From contig DATC01000128.1 in NCBI GenBank assembly GCA_002504495.1, positions 7,534 to 15,330 of the forward strand: DNA of 7,797 nt, in the 5' to 3' direction. The notes beneath the pieces are model-generated. The model was not told the origin of the DNA, did not search any database, and saw only the letters and a list, made by a program, of their open reading frames with translations. Shown one piece after another: positions 1 through 6,687 of the stretch. Source of the stretch: Methanomassiliicoccaceae archaeon UBA537 (GTDB lineage: Archaea > Thermoplasmatota > Thermoplasmata > Methanomassiliicoccales > Methanomethylophilaceae). The stretch's first letter is position 1; every line of letters starts with the position of its first letter. A program made the position numbers and the translations under genes.

Positions 1-1233
1 ATCCAGGACGACCTTCTTCCAAGGACGGACCGTGTCTATGCATCTGAACGGGGATGAAAGGTCGATCTCCTCATCGTCGCGGGCTATGAGATCGGCGACG
101 GAGTGTCCCGAGGCGTCGAATATGCGGTAGACCTTCTTCCTGCCGGGATTGGTTATCTTGTCTACGGCTTCGGATATCTTGATCTTGGGAAGGACCACGC
201 CGTCCTTCTCCACGGCCGAGATCTTGTAGACTCCTCCGAATACGGGGTCGCTCTTGGAGGTTATGAGCCTCTCCCCCACGCCGAACGCGTCTATGCATCC
301 TCCCTGGTCGAGGATGGAGGATATGGAGTACTCGTCGAGGCTGTTGGATGCCACGATCTTCGCATCCGTAAGTCCCGCCTCGTCGAGCATCCGTCTTATC
401 TCCTTGGTCAGATAGGCCAGATCGCCGGAGTCGATGCGGACGCCGAGGAGCCTCTTCCCCATAGGCTCCAGGACCTCCTTGGCGCACCTGATGGCGTTCG
501 GAACCCCGGATCCCAGAACGTCGTAGGTGTCGATCAGAAGAAGGGTGCCGTCAGGGTATGTGCGGGCATATCTCTCGAACGCCTCGTACTCGCTGTCGTG
601 GTACATCACCCAGCTGTGGGCCATCGTTCCGCTTACGGGGATGCCGAACATCTTCCCGGAGAGGACCGTGGCGCTGCCCGAAGCCCCGCCTATGTACGCC
701 GCCCTTGCGCCGTAGACTGCCGCATCCATGTTGTGGGCCCTCCGGGCTCCGAAATCGGAAACGGGACGGCCCCTGGCGGCGCGGATGATCCTCGAAGTCT
801 TGGTAGCTATCAGAGATTGATGGTTGAATTGGGCCAGTATGGCGGTCTCGACCATCTGGGCATCGATCATGGGTGCTGTGACGCTTATCACGGGTTCTCC
901 GGGGAACATGACCGTCCCCTCCTCGAACGCGTAGACGTCCCCGTGGAACCTGTAGGTCTCCAGGAACGACAGGAAGCGCTCGTCGAACTGTCCGAGCGAC
1001 CTCAGGTACTCGATGTCGTCCTCTTCGAAGTGGAGGTTCTCTACATAGTCCAGGATCTGCTCCAATCCGGCGAAGATGGCATACCCTCCGTCGTCCGGTA
1101 TGCGTCTGAAGAACACGTCGAATGTGGCGACATCGCCGCGGCTACCCTCAAGGAAATAGCCGTTCGACATGGTCAGCTCGTACAGGTCCATGACCATCGT
1201 CAGATTGCGACGATCGCACTGTCCGTATTCCAT
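1..1233 (-). CDS. pncB: Nicotinate phosphoribosyltransferase, C-terminus cut by window edge
   Basis: The enzyme joins nicotinate to PRPP with ATP to give nicotinate mononucleotide, the entry step of cytosolic NAD salvage. Translating the minus strand from the ATG at 1233 gives 411 uninterrupted codons with no stop before the window edge. The visible sequence shows the family N-terminus DLYELTM (residues 16-22), SDFGARRA (159-166), GTMAHSW (202-208, containing the family's conserved histidine, H206), a DTYD segment (235-238), GVRIDSGDL (264-272) and FGVGERLITS (317-326). These fit the long bacterial/archaeal nicotinate phosphoribosyltransferase type, so some tens of residues are probably missing. 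The start lies 23 bases after the methyltransferase stop and has no clear Shine-Dalgarno sequence, so it is probably co-transcribed and may be translationally coupled. ATG codons at residues 13 and 15 are alternative starts, since many homologues begin close to DLYELTM. The family call is firm; the exact start is less so. Confidence 0.93.
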   Translation of the reverse strand, partial: MEYGQCDRRNLTMVMDLYELTMSNGYFLEGSRGDVATFDVFFRRIPDDGGYAIFAGLEQILDYVENLHFEEDDIEYLRSLGQFDERFLSFLETYRFHGDVYAFEEGTVMFPGEPVISVTAPMIDAQMVETAILAQFNHQSLIATKTSRIIRAARGRPVSDFGARRAHNMDAAVYGARAAYIGGASGSATVLSGKMFGIPVSGTMAHSWVMYHDSEYEAFERYARTYPDGTLLLIDTYDVLGSGVPNAIRCAKEVLEPMGKRLLGVRIDSGDLAYLTKEIRRMLDEAGLTDAKIVASNSLDEYSISSILDQGGCIDAFGVGERLITSKSDPVFGGVYKISAVEKDGVVLPKIKISEAVDKITNPGRKKVYRIFDASGHSVADLIARDDEEIDLSSPFRCIDTVRPWKKVVLD

Positions 1234-1256
1234 CGGTTCCAGGAAGAGGAGCGGAG

Positions 1257-2021
1257 TTAAAGCGTTTCGTCGGGCCGCCTCTTCTCCGCGACGACCATGA
1301 ACGAGAACGGGAGGCATTCCGACCCGTCCTCGCTTCTCAGGGAATCACGCCCGTCGGTGGATATGGACACGTGCTGCACTCCAAGCCTCATCAGGACGTC
1401 GAGGTCCCATTGCGGACGTCTGATGCTGCTGAGAGGAAGATCCTCCGCGATCTCTTCGATGATGCTCGGATCCACGCCGTTCATGTGCGCATGCTCCTTG
1501 ACGCGTCCCATGCCCCTGTCCGCATCGGCTTTTCCGTATTCCTTGTCGTGGAGGTACAGATAGTGGTTCCCGTCGAAGACCATGAGCTTTCCTCCGGGGC
1601 GAAGGACCCTCATCCATTCGGAGTAGGCCTTTTCCGGATCCTCGAGGTTCCATACGACGTTCCTGGAGATCACGAGGTCGTAGCTTTCGTCTGGCAGGTC
1701 CAGATCCTGGGCGTCCATGATCGCGAACGAAGCCTGTACTTCGTTCCTTCTGCAGTTCTCTTGAGCCTTTTCGATCATGGAATCCGATACATCGATCCCG
1801 GTGACCCTGTGGCCTTCGCGCCCTAGAACCACTGGGAAGAATCCGGGGCCCGTGCCTATATCCAGGACATCTAGCGCCGAATCGTCGTCCAGATGCTCTT
1901 TGACGAGGTCCAGCCAGTGGCGGTAGCGACCGGATTCGAGCTCCTCCTCCACCGATTCGGAATATCCTTCCGACCTGGCTTCCCAATAGTCGCGGATATC
2001 GCACAAGTGCTTCCTGCCCAT
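1257..2021 (-). CDS. Class I SAM-dependent methyltransferase, substrate unknown
   Basis: A 254-residue soluble protein with the Rossmann-type methyltransferase fold. Motif I is LDIGTGPGF (residues 53-61), which binds S-adenosylmethionine. The acidic strand-2 end is GIDVS (75-79). The motif II region is SYDLVISRNVVWNL (113-126), and the post-II loop is RPGG (141-144). The closest general pattern is the UbiE/Methyltransf_11 group of small-molecule methyltransferases, but nothing visible fixes the substrate. Residues 150-215 form a less conserved insert or cap rich in charged and aromatic residues that may contact the substrate. The gene is first in a leftward unit with pncB and divergent from trpE. 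No Shine-Dalgarno sequence precedes the ATG, and a TATA-like box sits about 25 bases upstream, so the mRNA is probably leaderless. The protein has five tryptophans, in contrast to the Trp enzymes next door. Confidence 0.9.
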   Translation of the reverse strand: MGRKHLCDIRDYWEARSEGYSESVEEELESGRYRHWLDLVKEHLDDDSALDVLDIGTGPGFFPVVLGREGHRVTGIDVSDSMIEKAQENCRRNEVQASFAIMDAQDLDLPDESYDLVISRNVVWNLEDPEKAYSEWMRVLRPGGKLMVFDGNHYLYLHDKEYGKADADRGMGRVKEHAHMNGVDPSIIEEIAEDLPLSSIRRPQWDLDVLMRLGVQHVSISTDGRDSLRSEDGSECLPFSFMVVAEKRRPDETL

Positions 2022-2041
2022 GAGCGGTAATACTGATTTGT

Positions 2042-2053
2042 GAATTAATAATA
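2042..2053 (-). promoter_or_regulatory. TATA-like box for the methyltransferase-pncB unit
   Basis: On the minus strand the stretch reads ATATTATTAATT and is centred about 25 bases before the methyltransferase ATG at 2021. This is the usual archaeal distance from TATA box to transcription start, so transcription would begin at or very near the ATG. The surrounding DNA is AT-rich throughout, so the exact box is uncertain. Confidence 0.5.
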
Positions 2054-2108
2054 TTCCATGCTACGAATATGCGATCATTGATATTATTGATTGTAATGAA
2101 TATTATTG
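2047..2108. repeat. Three copies of an ATATTATT-type word in the divergent promoter
   Basis: ATATTATTG occurs at 2081-2089 and again at 2100-2108 as direct repeats starting 19 bases apart. The inverted form AATAATATT lies at 2047-2055, inside the putative TATA region of the leftward gene. The copies flank and partly overlap the TGTACA palindrome. They could be regulator sites shared by both promoters or simply a product of AT-rich composition. Confidence 0.4.
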
Positions 2109-2112
2109 TACA
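2107..2112. promoter_or_regulatory. TGTACA palindrome, possible TRP-box-like operator of the trp operon
   Basis: A perfect six-base palindrome TGTACA lies about 20 bases upstream of the trpE TATA-like box. The TRP box recognised by TrpY, the tryptophan-dependent repressor of Methanothermobacter trp genes, has TGTACA as its core. Only one copy is present, the palindrome does not extend beyond six bases, and a six-base match in 150 bases can arise by chance. No TrpY gene is seen in the window. Confidence 0.35.
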
Positions 2113-2132
2113 TCAATTAACTAAAGAATACA

Positions 2133-2140
2133 TTAAATAT
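2133..2140 (+). promoter_or_regulatory. TATA-like box of the trpEGDCF operon
   Basis: TTAAATAT lies 32-39 bases before the first possible trpE ATG at 2172. Start-site placement about 25 bases downstream would put transcription initiation near 2160, leaving a short leader that contains the purine-rich ribosome binding site. No tryptophan-rich leader peptide or attenuator-like hairpin is visible in this leader. Confidence 0.55.
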
Positions 2141-2161
2141 CGAATGTGAGTTACACGTATC

Positions 2162-2170
2162 AAAGGAAGG
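2162..2170 (+). promoter_or_regulatory. Ribosome binding site of trpE, favouring the second ATG
   Basis: The purine run AAAGGAAGG ends one base before the ATG at 2172, which is too close for normal use. It ends seven bases before the in-frame ATG at 2178, a standard spacing. The TrpE N-terminus therefore probably begins MHSPSREK rather than two residues earlier. Confidence 0.5.
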
Positions 2171-2171
2171 C

Positions 2172-3638
2172 ATGAGAATGCATAGCCCCAGCAGAGAGAA
2201 GGTCTTAGAGCTGCGCGAGAAGTACAGCACCGTTCCGGTTTCGAGGGAGATCCTGTCGGATGTCCGCACTCCTATGGAGGTGCTGTCGGTTCTGATGACG
2301 GAGGACGAGCACTGCTTCATCCTTGAAAGCATAGAGGACAGGAACCGCTGGGGCAGGTTCACCATCCTCGGCTTCGAGCCGAAGCTCGGATTCTCATGTT
2401 CAGATGGCAAGGTCTCGATATCCGATGGAGACGGAGTCCGTACCTTCGAGACCAGCAGTCCTTCTAATGAGATCAGGGCGATACTGTCGGAGCACAGGGC
2501 GCCTCCCATCGAAGGGGATCTTCCGTTCACGGGAGGACTCGTCGGGTACTTCTCCTACGACTACATCAAGTACGCCGAGCCGACGCTGAAGCTGAACGCC
2601 TTCGACGACGAGGGATTCAAGGACGTCGACCTGATGCTGTTCGACAAGGTGATCGTATTCGACAACTACCGTCAGACGATCACAGTGCTGGTCCATTCGA
2701 ACTCCGACCGCTCCTACGAGGACGCGTGCGCGGAGATAGACCGCATCGTGGGCATGATCAAGACCGGTTCCAAGAGAGCGCACGAGCCTGCAGTCCTACG
2801 TTCCGATTTCCGTGCCATGTACTCGCAGGAGCGTTTCTGCGAGATGGTGGAGGAGGGCAAGAGGCGCATACGCGAGGGAGACATATTCCAGGTGGTCCTA
2901 TCCAACAGGCTCGAGGCGGATTTCGACGGCTCTCTTCTGGACGTCTACCGCGTCCTTCGCACGACCAATCCGTCTCCATACATGTTCTATCTCTCCGGAA
3001 CCGATGTGGAGGTCGCCGGATCATCCCCCGAGACGCTGGTGAAGCTGAAGGACGGGGTGCTCCGTACCTTCCCTCTCGCAGGCACCCGTCCGCGCGGCGC
3101 CACTCCGGAGGAGGACAGGGAGCTGGAGAAGGACCTCCTCTCGGACGAGAAGGAGCTGGCCGAGCACAACATGCTGGTCGATCTGGGGAGGAACGATCTC
3201 GGAAGGATATCCGAGATAGGCAGCGTCGTCGTCGAGAAGCACATGGAGATCGAGAGGTTCTCCCACGTCATGCATATCGGTTCCACTGTCAGGAGCCGCA
3301 TCGCCGAAGGGAAGGACGCTGTCGACGCGATCGAATCGGTGCTTCCCGCAGGAACGCTCTCCGGCGCCCCGAAGCTGATGGCGTGCAGCATCATCGATGA
3401 TCTGGAGGACTGCAAGCGCGGCATCTACGGCGGAGCGATAGGATACATCGACCTCACGGGGAACATGGACACCTGCATAGGCATAAGGATCGCCTACAGG
3501 AAGAACGGAAAGGTTTTCGTGAGGTCCGGAGCCGGCATCGTCGCGGACTCCGTCCCCATGAACGAGTATCGCGAGTGCAGTAACAAGGCCAGGGCGGTCG
3601 TGGAAGCCGTCGTCAAGGCATCGGAGGGATTGGAATGA
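2172..3638 (+). CDS. trpE: Anthranilate synthase component I
   Basis: TrpE converts chorismate to anthranilate using ammonia delivered by TrpG; it is the first committed and normally feedback-inhibited step of tryptophan synthesis. The 488-residue length is typical. The N-terminal regulatory part holds ILES (residues 50-53), the counterpart of the LLES element of tryptophan-sensitive enzymes, and NPSPYMFY (266-273). The catalytic chorismate-binding domain shows PLAGTRPRG (301-309), EHNMLVDLGRND (331-342), PAGTLSGAPK (392-401), YGGAIGYI (419-426) and RSGAGIVADS (451-460). These patterns separate it from PabB or isochorismate synthase only in part, but the trpGDCF neighbours settle the role. 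The ATG at 2178 has the better-spaced ribosome binding site. The stop overlaps the trpG start in an ATGA. The protein contains only one tryptophan, W60. Confidence 0.97.
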   Translation: MRMHSPSREKVLELREKYSTVPVSREILSDVRTPMEVLSVLMTEDEHCFILESIEDRNRWGRFTILGFEPKLGFSCSDGKVSISDGDGVRTFETSSPSNEIRAILSEHRAPPIEGDLPFTGGLVGYFSYDYIKYAEPTLKLNAFDDEGFKDVDLMLFDKVIVFDNYRQTITVLVHSNSDRSYEDACAEIDRIVGMIKTGSKRAHEPAVLRSDFRAMYSQERFCEMVEEGKRRIREGDIFQVVLSNRLEADFDGSLLDVYRVLRTTNPSPYMFYLSGTDVEVAGSSPETLVKLKDGVLRTFPLAGTRPRGATPEEDRELEKDLLSDEKELAEHNMLVDLGRNDLGRISEIGSVVVEKHMEIERFSHVMHIGSTVRSRIAEGKDAVDAIESVLPAGTLSGAPKLMACSIIDDLEDCKRGIYGGAIGYIDLTGNMDTCIGIRIAYRKNGKVFVRSGAGIVADSVPMNEYRECSNKARAVVEAVVKASEGLE

Positions 3639-4228
3639 GCACCATCCTGATAGACAACTACGACAGTTTCTCGTACAACCTGTACCAGCTGCTAGGGAGC
3701 TTCGACTCCGTGGAGGTCGTGAGGAACGACGCGATGACCGTCGACGAGGTGATGGATGCGCATCCGGACCGCGTGGTCCTCTCTCCCGGCCCGGGAAGGC
3801 CCGCCGATGCGGGCATCTGCGAGGAGCTGGTATCCAGAGCGAAGGGCAGGTTCCCCATACTGGGAGTGTGCCTCGGACATCAGGCGATCTGCGAGGCGTA
3901 CGGTGCAACCGTGGGCTATGCCCGTCGTTTGATGCACGGCAAGACGTCCGTGGCGGAGCTCGGGGACTCAGTCCTGTTCGAGGGTCTCCCGAAGGAGATC
4001 GTCGTCGGAAGGTACCACTCCCTCTCCGTGGATGCTTCCACCCTTCCCGCATCTCTGAGGGCGACATCCTTTGCCGACGACGGCGAGGTCATGTCCGTGG
4101 AGGACAGCGAGAACCGCGTCTACGGGCTCCAGTTCCATCCGGAGTCCATACTCACGCCGGAAGGCGGAAGGATCGTCTCCAATTTCATGAAGGTGAGGGT
4201 GCGATGTTCACGATCAAGGATGCGGTAA
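3635..4228 (+). CDS. trpG: Anthranilate synthase component II, glutamine amidotransferase
   Basis: TrpG hydrolyses glutamine and passes ammonia to TrpE. The 197-residue protein is a class I (triad) amidotransferase: NYDSFSYNL (residues 8-16), LSPGPGRP (49-56), the nucleophile elbow GVCLGHQA (77-84) with C79, and QFHPES (166-171) with H168 and E170 completing the catalytic triad. The HGKTS segment (101-105) matches the TrpG/PabA pattern. A strong GGAGG at 3623-3627 lies seven bases before the ATG, within the end of trpE, and the start overlaps the trpE stop by four bases. The last eight residues are encoded in DNA shared with trpD in another frame and form a basic tail. No tryptophan residue is present. 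A dual role in folate (PabA) synthesis cannot be excluded from sequence. Confidence 0.96.
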   Translation: MSTILIDNYDSFSYNLYQLLGSFDSVEVVRNDAMTVDEVMDAHPDRVVLSPGPGRPADAGICEELVSRAKGRFPILGVCLGHQAICEAYGATVGYARRLMHGKTSVAELGDSVLFEGLPKEIVVGRYHSLSVDASTLPASLRATSFADDGEVMSVEDSENRVYGLQFHPESILTPEGGRIVSNFMKVRVRCSRSRMR

Positions 4229-5241
4229 GGCGCGTCGTCGGACGCGAGGACCTTTCGTACGACGAGGCCCGCGACGTCATGCGCGCGATGATGGAGGGGG
4301 AATGCACTCCGATCATGACCGCGGCATATCTCGCCGCCCTCTCGGAGAAGGGGGAGACGGTGGATGAGATCGCTGGTAGCGCGTACGAGATGCGTGCCCA
4401 CGCCCTGAGGCTGCCGGGGGACTATTCCGATGCGCTGGAGATCGTAGGGACCGGAGGGGACATGTCGGGGACGTTCAACATATCCACGACATCGGCCTTC
4501 GTCGTGGCCGCCTGCGGGGTCCGCGTTGCGAAGCACGGCAACAGGGCCGCGAGCAGCAGGTCGGGAGCCGCCGACGTCCTCGAAGCGATGGGAGCGGTCC
4601 TGGACAACGAGCCCGAACAATCGGCGAAGGTGATAGACGGATGCGGATTCGTCTTCATGTTCGCGCAGAAGTACCACGCGTCCATGAGGTACGTCGCCCC
4701 TGTCCGGAAGGAGCTGGGCATACGCACGGTGTTCAATCTGCTCGGTCCTCTCACGAACCCTGCCTTCGCCGGATCCCAGTTCTCGGGCGTCTACGATGCA
4801 TCGCTGGTCCGTCCGTTCGCGGAGGTCATGGACAGGCTGGGCATATGCAACGGCCTGGTGGTCTACGGCCAGGACGGCATCGACGAGATGTCCGTCTGCG
4901 CTCCATCTTCGGTATGCGAGCTCAGGAACGGGTCCTTCGAAGAGTACGTCGTCGAGCCGGAGGATTTCGGATTCAGGCGCGGAGATCATAGGGACCTGAT
5001 AGGAGGCGACCCCTCCGATAATGCCCGCATAACGGAGGGTGTGCTCGGCGGAAGCATCCTCGGGACCAAGAGGGATGCGGTCCTCCTCAACGCGGCCGCA
5101 GGGCTCTACACCGCGGGAAAGGCCGATTCGATCGACGAAGGCGTCGATATGGCAGGAGAGGCCATCGATTCAGGCGAGGCCCTCGAGCGTCTGAAGCTCT
5201 ATGTCGGATTGACAGGCGGTACGTATGTCGACCGTTCTTGA
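4204..5241 (+). CDS. trpD: Anthranilate phosphoribosyltransferase
   Basis: TrpD transfers the phosphoribosyl group of PRPP to anthranilate. The 345-residue length is normal for a stand-alone TrpD. Motifs in order are the PRPP/pyrophosphate-binding GTGGD (residues 82-86), NIST (92-95), KHGNRAASSRSGAADVLEAMG (110-130), RKELGIRTVFNLLGPLTNP (168-186) and the metal-binding DE pair (227-228) in GIDEMS. The reading frame stays open upstream to 3868, but that part is an out-of-frame reading of trpG. The ATG at 4204 gives the usual N-terminus and has GGTGAGG five bases upstream, so I chose it. The gene overlaps the end of trpG by 25 bases and the start of trpC by 17, which suggests coupled translation. 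There are no tryptophans. Confidence 0.96.
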   Translation: MFTIKDAVRRVVGREDLSYDEARDVMRAMMEGECTPIMTAAYLAALSEKGETVDEIAGSAYEMRAHALRLPGDYSDALEIVGTGGDMSGTFNISTTSAFVVAACGVRVAKHGNRAASSRSGAADVLEAMGAVLDNEPEQSAKVIDGCGFVFMFAQKYHASMRYVAPVRKELGIRTVFNLLGPLTNPAFAGSQFSGVYDASLVRPFAEVMDRLGICNGLVVYGQDGIDEMSVCAPSSVCELRNGSFEEYVVEPEDFGFRRGDHRDLIGGDPSDNARITEGVLGGSILGTKRDAVLLNAAAGLYTAGKADSIDEGVDMAGEAIDSGEALERLKLYVGLTGGTYVDRS

Positions 5242-6007
5242 CGAGATCGTGGCGGACACGAGGCTCCGCATAAACTACGAGCGCACGGTCCGCCCGTTCC
5301 CCGAGGTCATCGAGGGCAGCAGGATCCGCCCTCGTCGCACCGGATTCCCCTTCCTCCGCAACCTGGAGGCCGACGGGATGTCCTTCATCTGCGAGGTGAA
5401 GAAGGCATCCCCGTCCAAGGGCGTCATAGCCGAGGAATTCGACTATCTCGGGATAGCCGAGGAGTACGAGGAGGCGGGAGCCGCGGCCATATCCGTTCTG
5501 ACGGAGCCCAAGTACTTCAGAGGGCGCTACGAGTATCTGGAGGAGATCGCGGACACGGTCTCGACGCCCGTCCTGATGAAGGATTTCATCATCGACGAGT
5601 ATCAGATCTACCACGCCAAGGAGCTGGGGGCCTCGGCCGTCCTCCTCATAGCCTCCGTCCTCGACGATACCGCGCTGGAGGACTACAGGCTGCTTGCGGA
5701 GTCCATGGGCATGAACGCCCTGGTGGAGGTCCATGACAGGAACGAGGCGGAGCGCGCCGTATCGTCCGGGGCATCCATCATCGGGGTCAACAACCGCGAT
5801 CTGAAGACGTTCAAGGTCGATCTCGGGAACAGCATAGCATTGAGGGATGCGATCCCCGATTCGGTCGTCGCCGTATCGGAGAGCGGCATCCGCACAGGCG
5901 CGGACGTCTCGAGGCTCCGCGATGCGGGATTCGACGGCGTCCTCGTAGGAGAGGCGTTCATGGTGTCTCCGGACAAGAGGTCCACCATGGAGGCGCTTCG
6001 CGGATGA
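5225..6007 (+). CDS. trpC: Indole-3-glycerol phosphate synthase
   Basis: TrpC decarboxylates and closes the ring of carboxyphenylamino-deoxyribulose phosphate to give indole-3-glycerol phosphate. The 260-residue protein is a single-domain TIM barrel, not a TrpC-TrpF fusion. Family active-site residues can be placed: E57 and K59 in CEVKKASPSKG (56-66), K119 in LMKDF (117-121), E168 in LVEVH (166-170), N189 in GVNNRDL (187-193) and S220 in SESGI (218-222). VLVGEAFM (239-246) is the phosphate-binding end. AGGCGGT at 5214-5220 is the likely ribosome binding site, inside trpD. The stop codon overlaps the trpF start in an ATGA. The protein has no tryptophan. Confidence 0.97.
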   Translation: MSTVLDEIVADTRLRINYERTVRPFPEVIEGSRIRPRRTGFPFLRNLEADGMSFICEVKKASPSKGVIAEEFDYLGIAEEYEEAGAAAISVLTEPKYFRGRYEYLEEIADTVSTPVLMKDFIIDEYQIYHAKELGASAVLLIASVLDDTALEDYRLLAESMGMNALVEVHDRNEAERAVSSGASIIGVNNRDLKTFKVDLGNSIALRDAIPDSVVAVSESGIRTGADVSRLRDAGFDGVLVGEAFMVSPDKRSTMEALRG

Positions 6008-6687
6008 TAGTCAAGATCTGCGGCCTCATGTCCCCGTCGGATGCCGTGGCGGTATCCGAGGCCGGAGCGGACTGGGCGGGCATGGTGTTCCATCCTCGCT
6101 CGAAGAGATGTCTGGACGTCGGTTCTGCATCGGTCGTGAAGGAGGCTTTGGATCCCGGGGTGGCTTCGGTCGCAGTCATCGTCGATCGCGATCCGTCGTT
6201 CGTGCGCGAGCTGGCCGATCTGGGCATCATCGACATGGTGCAGGTCCATGCCAACAGGGATCCGGTGTATCTCCGTGCTATCACCGATATAGGGCTCCCG
6301 GTCATACGCGCCTTCGTGGTGTCGTCCCGTGCGGACGTGGAGGAGGCAGCGTCATGCGAGGCGGACCATGTCATGCTGGACGCGGGCATGGGCTCCGGTC
6401 GGCGCTTCGATCTCAGCCTGGTAGAGGATGCGGGCTTCGACTTCATCCTCTCCGGGGGATTGGATCCGGAGAACGTCTCGGAGGCGATAACCTTGTCCCG
6501 CCCTATAGGCGTCGACGTCTCTTCCGGGGTCGAGACCGAGGGAAGGAAGGATCCCGGGAAGATCCGGGAGTTCGTCCGGAGATCTAAACAGGCTCTGCGA
6601 CGGCTAGCATCGTCATCGGCGCTTCCGATCCTTCAGAGGCAATGCAGGGATGTCGGGCATCTTATCTCTGTCTCGCTTCCTGCTTAG
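6004..6687 (+). CDS. trpF: Phosphoribosylanthranilate isomerase with unusual C-terminal tail
   Basis: TrpF isomerises phosphoribosylanthranilate to the carboxyphenylamino-deoxyribulose phosphate used by TrpC. Family marks are KICGL (residues 4-8) with catalytic C6, QVHA (80-83), MLDAGMGSG (124-132) with catalytic D126, ILSGGLDPENV (148-158) and GVDVSSGVE (169-177) followed by KDPGKIREF (182-190). GGAGG at 5989-5993 is the likely ribosome binding site. Typical TrpF proteins are near 205 residues and end shortly after the KIREF helix. This one runs to 227, and residues about 196-227 match nothing I know of in the family. The tail uses codons rare in the rest of the operon (CTA, CGA, TCA, CAA, four CTT of six leucines). 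The gene ends in TAG, the only such stop in the window. Confidence 0.94.
   Translation: MIVKICGLMSPSDAVAVSEAGADWAGMVFHPRSKRCLDVGSASVVKEALDPGVASVAVIVDRDPSFVRELADLGIIDMVQVHANRDPVYLRAITDIGLPVIRAFVVSSRADVEEAASCEADHVMLDAGMGSGRRFDLSLVEDAGFDFILSGGLDPENVSEAITLSRPIGVDVSSGVETEGRKDPGKIREFVRRSKQALRRLASSSALPILQRQCRDVGHLISVSLPA

Noticed and set aside
103..1260. Long open frame (385 codons) on the plus strand opposite pncB
   Set aside because: Its translation shows no known motif, while the minus strand encodes a complete series of nicotinate phosphoribosyltransferase motifs. It is a by-product of GC-rich codon use.
2096..2149. 17-codon open frame before trpE as a possible leader peptide
   Set aside because: It contains no tryptophan codon, has no ribosome binding site, and spans the putative TATA box, so it is probably not even transcribed with trpE.
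3021..4067. Long minus-strand open frame opposite trpE and trpG
   Set aside because: It lies antisense to two well-supported genes, has no recognisable domain, and its composition is typical of a reversed coding frame.
3868..4203. Upstream extension of trpD to an earlier start
   Set aside because: This stretch is trpG read out of frame. The ATG at 4204 gives a normal-length TrpD with a ribosome binding site.
6599..6629. Two short adjacent hairpins (GACG/CGTC and ATCGG/CCGAT) near the end of trpF as a terminator
   Set aside because: The stems are only 4-5 base pairs, no T-run follows, and they lie inside the trpF reading frame.
1..6687. A tryptophan-to-NAD pathway linking pncB and the trp operon
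   Set aside because: No kynurenine-pathway genes are visible, archaea usually make NAD from aspartate, and the two units are divergent with separate promoters.
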